Positions 51,929 through 55,169 of a DNA stretch of 55,169 nucleotides are shown one piece after another. Numbering within the stretch: the stretch's first letter is position 1; each line of letters opens with the position of its first letter. A program made the position numbers and the translations under genes. Source of the DNA: Eubacterium oxidoreducens (lineage in GTDB: Bacteria; Bacillota; Clostridia; Lachnospirales; Lachnospiraceae); contig NZ_FMXR01000013.1 in the NCBI RefSeq assembly GCF_900104415.1, positions 69,052 through 124,220 on the forward strand, in the 5' to 3' direction. The notes under the pieces were generated by a model that saw only the letters and a list, made by a program, of their open reading frames with translations, was not told where the DNA came from and made no database searches.

Positions 51929-52785
51929 TGGAACTGAAAGCAAGTGAGTATAAGAGATTTGAGGATATTAAACATGTAAGAAATGATGGGACCGAGTATT
52001 GGAGCGCCAGAGAACTTGCGCCGATATTGGAGTATGCTCAATGGAGGAATTTTTCTAAAGTAATAGGAAGGGCTATGATTGCCTGTGAGAATAGTGGACA
52101 CAGTGTTTTGGACGATTTTGCTGAGGTCAGCAAAATCGTTGATGCAGGTGCAACATCTAAGCCAGTAAAAGACTATGAGCTGTCACGTTACGCGTGTTAT
52201 TTAATCGTTCAAAATGGTGATCCGCGTAAAGAAGTCATCGCATTGGGACAGACATACTTTGCAATACAGACTTATCGTCAAGAGGTGGCGGACCATTTTA
52301 ATCAACTTGACGAGGATAGACGACGATTAGTTGTGCGAGGAGATATAAAGCAGTGGAATCAGCTACTTGCAGAGACGGCATATGATGCAGGAGTTATATC
52401 AAATGAGGAGTTTGCAATTTTTCAAAATGCGGGATATATGGGGTTGTATGGTGGCCTTGATGTTGATGATATTCATAAGCGAAAAAAACTTGAAGTAGGA
52501 CAGAAGATTCTTGATTATATGGGCAGTACTGAATTGATTGCCAATTTATTCAGAATATCGCAAACAGAAGAAAAGCTACGCAAGGATAGAGTTGAGGGAG
52601 CTGAGAATGCTACAAGCATTCATTATAATGTTGGAAAGGAAGTAAGAACAGCCATAAAGAAAATCGGTGGCACTATGCCGGAAGATTTACCTACACCTGA
52701 GAAAAGCATTCAACAGATTGAGCAGGAACAGATGGCAAGGCTTAAAGCAAAGGCAAAAAAAGGAAAAATACTGTTGGACGAGTGA
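51925..52785 (+). CDS. dinD: DNA damage-inducible protein D (DinD/BRO-like)
   Basis: 286 aa. N-terminal BRO/KilA-N-type domain: YWSARELAPILEYAQWRNFSK, then KDYELSRYACYLIVQNGDPR, the DinD hallmark; C-terminal helical part with LGQTYFAIQTYRQEVA and FQNAGYMGLYGGL. E. coli DinD inhibits RecA-dependent processes. Here control passes to the HTH protein rather than an obvious SOS box. Confidence 0.9.
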   Translation: MMELKASEYKRFEDIKHVRNDGTEYWSARELAPILEYAQWRNFSKVIGRAMIACENSGHSVLDDFAEVSKIVDAGATSKPVKDYELSRYACYLIVQNGDPRKEVIALGQTYFAIQTYRQEVADHFNQLDEDRRRLVVRGDIKQWNQLLAETAYDAGVISNEEFAIFQNAGYMGLYGGLDVDDIHKRKKLEVGQKILDYMGSTELIANLFRISQTEEKLRKDRVEGAENATSIHYNVGKEVRTAIKKIGGTMPEDLPTPEKSIQQIEQEQMARLKAKAKKGKILLDE

Positions 52786-52880
52786 TTGTGATATGATTGA
52801 AATATCATTTATAGACCACCGAAACTTTGGGATGAGTTTACTGGGTTAAGCAAAAATATAGTGAAGCGTAGGTGACGAAT

Positions 52881-53219
52881 ATGAACGAATATGAACTATT
52901 CACAATGATATATTTTGTATTGGATGCTTATTTTGAAAAAGATATTGAGGATTCATTTATTAGTACTGTTTTAAGCGATATGAATCCTTTTGTGTGGGCA
53001 GATATAGGATCAGCTGATCCGGCGATGTACAGCGAATACTTGGAGTTCTTGAACGGAAGAGCAATAACACTTGAGAATAGTTTTGACATTGCTAAGGATT
53101 ATGTTAAAACAATTGATTTCGCTGATGTGACAGCTGCATTTGAAGAAATGTCAGAAAATGACTGGATGAATTATTGTAAAAAATATTTGTCTGAACCACA
53201 CAAAGGTGGGGAAAAATAG
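52881..53219 (+). CDS. Small acidic hypothetical protein (immunity-like)
   Basis: 112 aa from ATG 52881 (AGGTG upstream). Acidic, all-helical: NEYELFTMIYFVLDAYFEKD, DNPFVW-type MNPFVWADIGSADPAMYSEY. Reminiscent of contact-dependent or colicin immunity proteins but not assignable. Lies 95 bp after dinD and likely in its transcript. Confidence 0.6.
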   Translation: MNEYELFTMIYFVLDAYFEKDIEDSFISTVLSDMNPFVWADIGSADPAMYSEYLEFLNGRAITLENSFDIAKDYVKTIDFADVTAAFEEMSENDWMNYCKKYLSEPHKGGEK

Positions 53220-53267
53220 AATAACAGAATCATATGAATGATTCTAAAATGATTCTATTTTTTCAAA
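53218..53267 (+). terminator. Terminator of dinD transcript
   Basis: AGAATCAT and ATGATTCT pair, followed by a second TGATTCTA and TTTTTT; the sequence reuses the TGATTCTA unit seen in the module leaders. Confidence 0.6.
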
Positions 53268-53361
53268 AAGCACAGGAAATACAAGGTGCTTCATGGAATA
53301 TAAAAAAATAGAAACGCAGAATTTATCGGTATTTCACACGAGAAACAGATTTGAAACTGTG

Positions 53362-53374
53362 GAGATGGAGTAGA
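53362..53374 (+). repeat. 13-nt motif gagatggagtaga, copy 3
   Basis: 143 bp after the last gene of the dinD unit. The rest of 53268-53675 has no gene: a GGTYGCAA..TGGTTGCAAAA box (~53422) like that at ~26458, a terminator and the next promoter. Confidence 0.6.
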
Positions 53375-53492
53375 CTACTATTCCTTCTGGCTCTTGTAAA
53401 TAGGACATTTCAGAAACGCGTGGTCGCAAAATGGTTGCAAAATGTATTGTCGTTTTATTGTCACGCGGAAAAAGAATAAATGAAAAAGTTTG

Positions 53493-53524
53493 AAAGCCAC
53501 TAGTAGAGATACTGGTGGCTTTTC
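53493..53524 (+). terminator. Intergenic terminator
   Basis: AAAGCCACTAGT pairs with ACTGGTGGCTTT, then TCTAT. Confidence 0.75.
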
Positions 53525-53576
53525 TATATATAGTATGACGGACAATGGTTTGGCGTATATTTAGTATTTATTGCAG

Positions 53577-53616
53577 TTGATAACAATAAAAATGTACTGT
53601 ACAATAAAAATTGTAC
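53577..53616 (+). promoter_or_regulatory. Promoter with operator dyad for DUF1430 gene
   Basis: TTGATA (53577-53582), 17-nt spacer, TACAAT (53600-53605). The dyad GTACAAT (53599-53605) AAAA ATTGTAC (53610-53616) overlaps the -10, a likely repressor site. Confidence 0.75.
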
Positions 53617-53675
53617 GAAAGGAGACATCAAGGTTCTTTAAATATAAAATATAAGAGGAGTAAGTAGGGAGACGT

Positions 53676-54893
53676 ATGAAAAAGATCTTTTGGCTAATTG
53701 GTGTAATACTTGTAGTTTTTTCGGCATATTTTATGTTGCTTGTAGCGGATAAATCCGATTATATGAGCAATGAAGAGGAGGCTGATTTTTCCCTTGAAAA
53801 GCAAATTGGATTGGACAGCCTTGAAAAATTTGCGAAAGAAAGTGAAGTGTCGATTCAAATCAGAACCATTAATGAGTATTCCTTAGGGAATGTTCAGTGT
53901 AAAATTGAGATTATTAATCCTACGGAAGATATTCAATATGGGACGAAGAAGGACTTATTTCCCAATAAGCATATAGAAATTGTGCCAAATGAAAAAAAGG
54001 AAGGAAGAACAGTTAGATATTTTATAGTACAAGATCATGATGTCAACAAAATCAAGGCATTAGGAAGCCTATTAGAAGAAAATGGATATGAGCCGTGGGT
54101 CCTTTATCTGGAACCGATTGTGTTTAAGCCCAGCATGTTGGTGAGTCCTCTTAATATAGGGTTTTTTGTGTCAATATTTTGTCTGAGTTTGTTTTGTACC
54201 GTAGTATATTACATTTCCAGATTAAAAGAAATTGGAATATTAAAATTAAATGGCTGGTCGGAACAAAGGATTTCTGTGCGGTTGTATTTAAATATTTTGA
54301 AGAATACCGCATATGGATTTGTTCCGGGAGCAATCGTATTTGTTTTATACATAATATTTAGGGATATCAGTAAAATACCGTCTTATTTGACCATGCTGTT
54401 TTTTTGTTCCTGATGTTGAATCTTGTGTATGTTTGCGTTGCAGCGGTAGCGGTTGTTTTTATTAAAAATGCGGGATATATAGATTCTATAAAAAATAAAA
54501 AGAATAATAAGCTCATATTTTCTGCAACTATATTGTTTAAAGTGATTTTGACAGTAGTTGCATTTGTTATATCAACCCAATTGATCGATAACGCTTTAAG
54601 ATTAAAGGACGGCGTCAAATGCGCGGAAATGATAGAGGCGAATAATTGGTATATTTGCACACAGCATGCGGCGCTTAGTCTTGAGGAACAAAATGAAATG
54701 AATGCCTTTATGGAAAATTTTGACGATGATGAGATATTTAATTATTGCCCATCGGATAGTTCCGATGAAAATGCAATGGAATATGAGGACATGGACAGTA
54801 TTGAATGCAATATGATTATTGCCTCAGAGAATCTTCTTCCCTGTTATGAAGTGACCTTTGTCAAGCAGGAAAGCCTCAACAAACTTTCCACCT
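53676..54893 (+). pseudogene. Bacteriocin-associated integral membrane protein (DUF1430), frameshifted
   Basis: First frame to 54413: N-terminal helix (IFWLIGVILVVFSAYFMLLV), extracytoplasmic domain, then KEIGILKLNGWSEQRISVRL, the FtsX-like motif of DUF1430 proteins that sit with bacteriocin ABC transporters. At a T7 run (54399-54405) the frame ends; from 54404 the next frame continues with LMLNLVYVCVAAVAVVFIKN and a second extracytoplasmic domain to 54893, where homology seems cut. One T change restores the frame. Confidence 0.75.
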
Positions 54894-54895
54894 GA

Positions 54896-55169
54896 TAATT
54901 GTCACATTTGTTATTGTCTGACAGCATCTGGAAAGAGCCAGTTTAACAGTCTCCGGCATGTAGCCACTCTGTTATTCGTGGATTGGTTACCAACAGGCTA
55001 ATGGTCCGCCGAGAGCCCTGCTATCTATTATCGTGGATCACGGTTTCCCGTGCGCACATAGGGAGAACGCAGTTGGCTCGAACCGTCTTGTCATATTGGC
55101 TCCTCCCAGATACCGTCAGCACTATTTACTTGTTATATTGGGCAGAAATCTGCACTTTGTTGCTGATTT
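54896..55169. other. Unidentified GC-richer, hairpin-rich right end
   Basis: No convincing frame on either strand. Base composition differs from the AT-rich DUF1430 gene it interrupts. Short inverted arms such as CACGG/CCGTG (~55039) are visible. It could be the non-coding end of an IS or intron entering the window; I could not match it to a known class. Confidence 0.35.

Noticed and set aside
54896-55169. Group II intron 5' end (GTGCGCAC near 55049)
   Set aside because: Only the first bases match; the following conserved intron sequence and any reverse transcriptase are not visible.

Overview
The window looks like the chromosome of an anaerobic, AT-rich Firmicute of the Lachnospiraceae type (gut Clostridia). 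This rests on family content, not on a search: a QueH-type queuosine enzyme, clostridial-style flavin/Fe-S oxidoreductases, YitT, U32-family proteins, strong AGGAGG ribosome sites, and many small mobile or defence modules. Housekeeping anchors are a phosphohexomutase, tRNA-Phe, tRNA-Gly and guaA.

Layout. 1-10100 is mostly stable backbone: phosphohexomutase, two tRNAs, a four-gene operon of two U32-like proteins, a CoaC/UbiX-like flavoprotein and a Gly/Pro/Met-rich winged-helix protein, then queH, a membrane EAL phosphodiesterase and guaA. 10100-25600 holds accessory genes: Fic, a MerR/hydrolase pair, a TetR-controlled MMPL exporter operon, gene debris (pilin, integrase, ABC ATPase, IS3, IS110), a MATE/MarR efflux pair with two perfect operators, a metallo-beta-lactamase-fold protein and YitT. 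25600-38800 is a defence and stress island: a RelBE/ParDE-like pair, an HTH module, a methylase-nuclease pair, a Phd-RelE pair, a DUF3791/DUF3990 remnant and a TOTE-type primase-helicase. The Phd-RelE, DUF3791/DUF3990 and TOTE part lies between two ~437-bp direct repeats made of the tail of a sodium/calcium exchanger gene.

39474-51220 is a metabolic island bracketed by inverted copies of a ~125-bp hairpin-rich repeat, a third copy of which starts the window. It carries a frameshifted tcdA, two LysR regulators, a visibly GC-richer operon (nitronate-monooxygenase-like flavoprotein, PhlG/phloretin-hydrolase-family C-C hydrolase, dicluster ferredoxin, FrdA/AprA-like flavoprotein), and a TetR-controlled divergent operon (acetoacetate-decarboxylase-family protein, old-yellow-enzyme/2-enoate-reductase-type flavoprotein, radical SAM protein). 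I infer two reductive pathways for small diet- or host-derived molecules; substrates are not determinable from sequence. 51500-55169 carries a second copy of the HTH module, now driving dinD, then a frameshifted bacteriocin-associated membrane protein (DUF1430) and an unidentified right end.

A recurring theme is copy-paste of short regulatory or structural modules (HTH leader module x2, 51-aa membrane peptide module x2 with hairpin x3, exchanger tail x2, 125-bp repeat x3, a 13-nt motif x3 after defence operons), implying recombination-driven cargo exchange.
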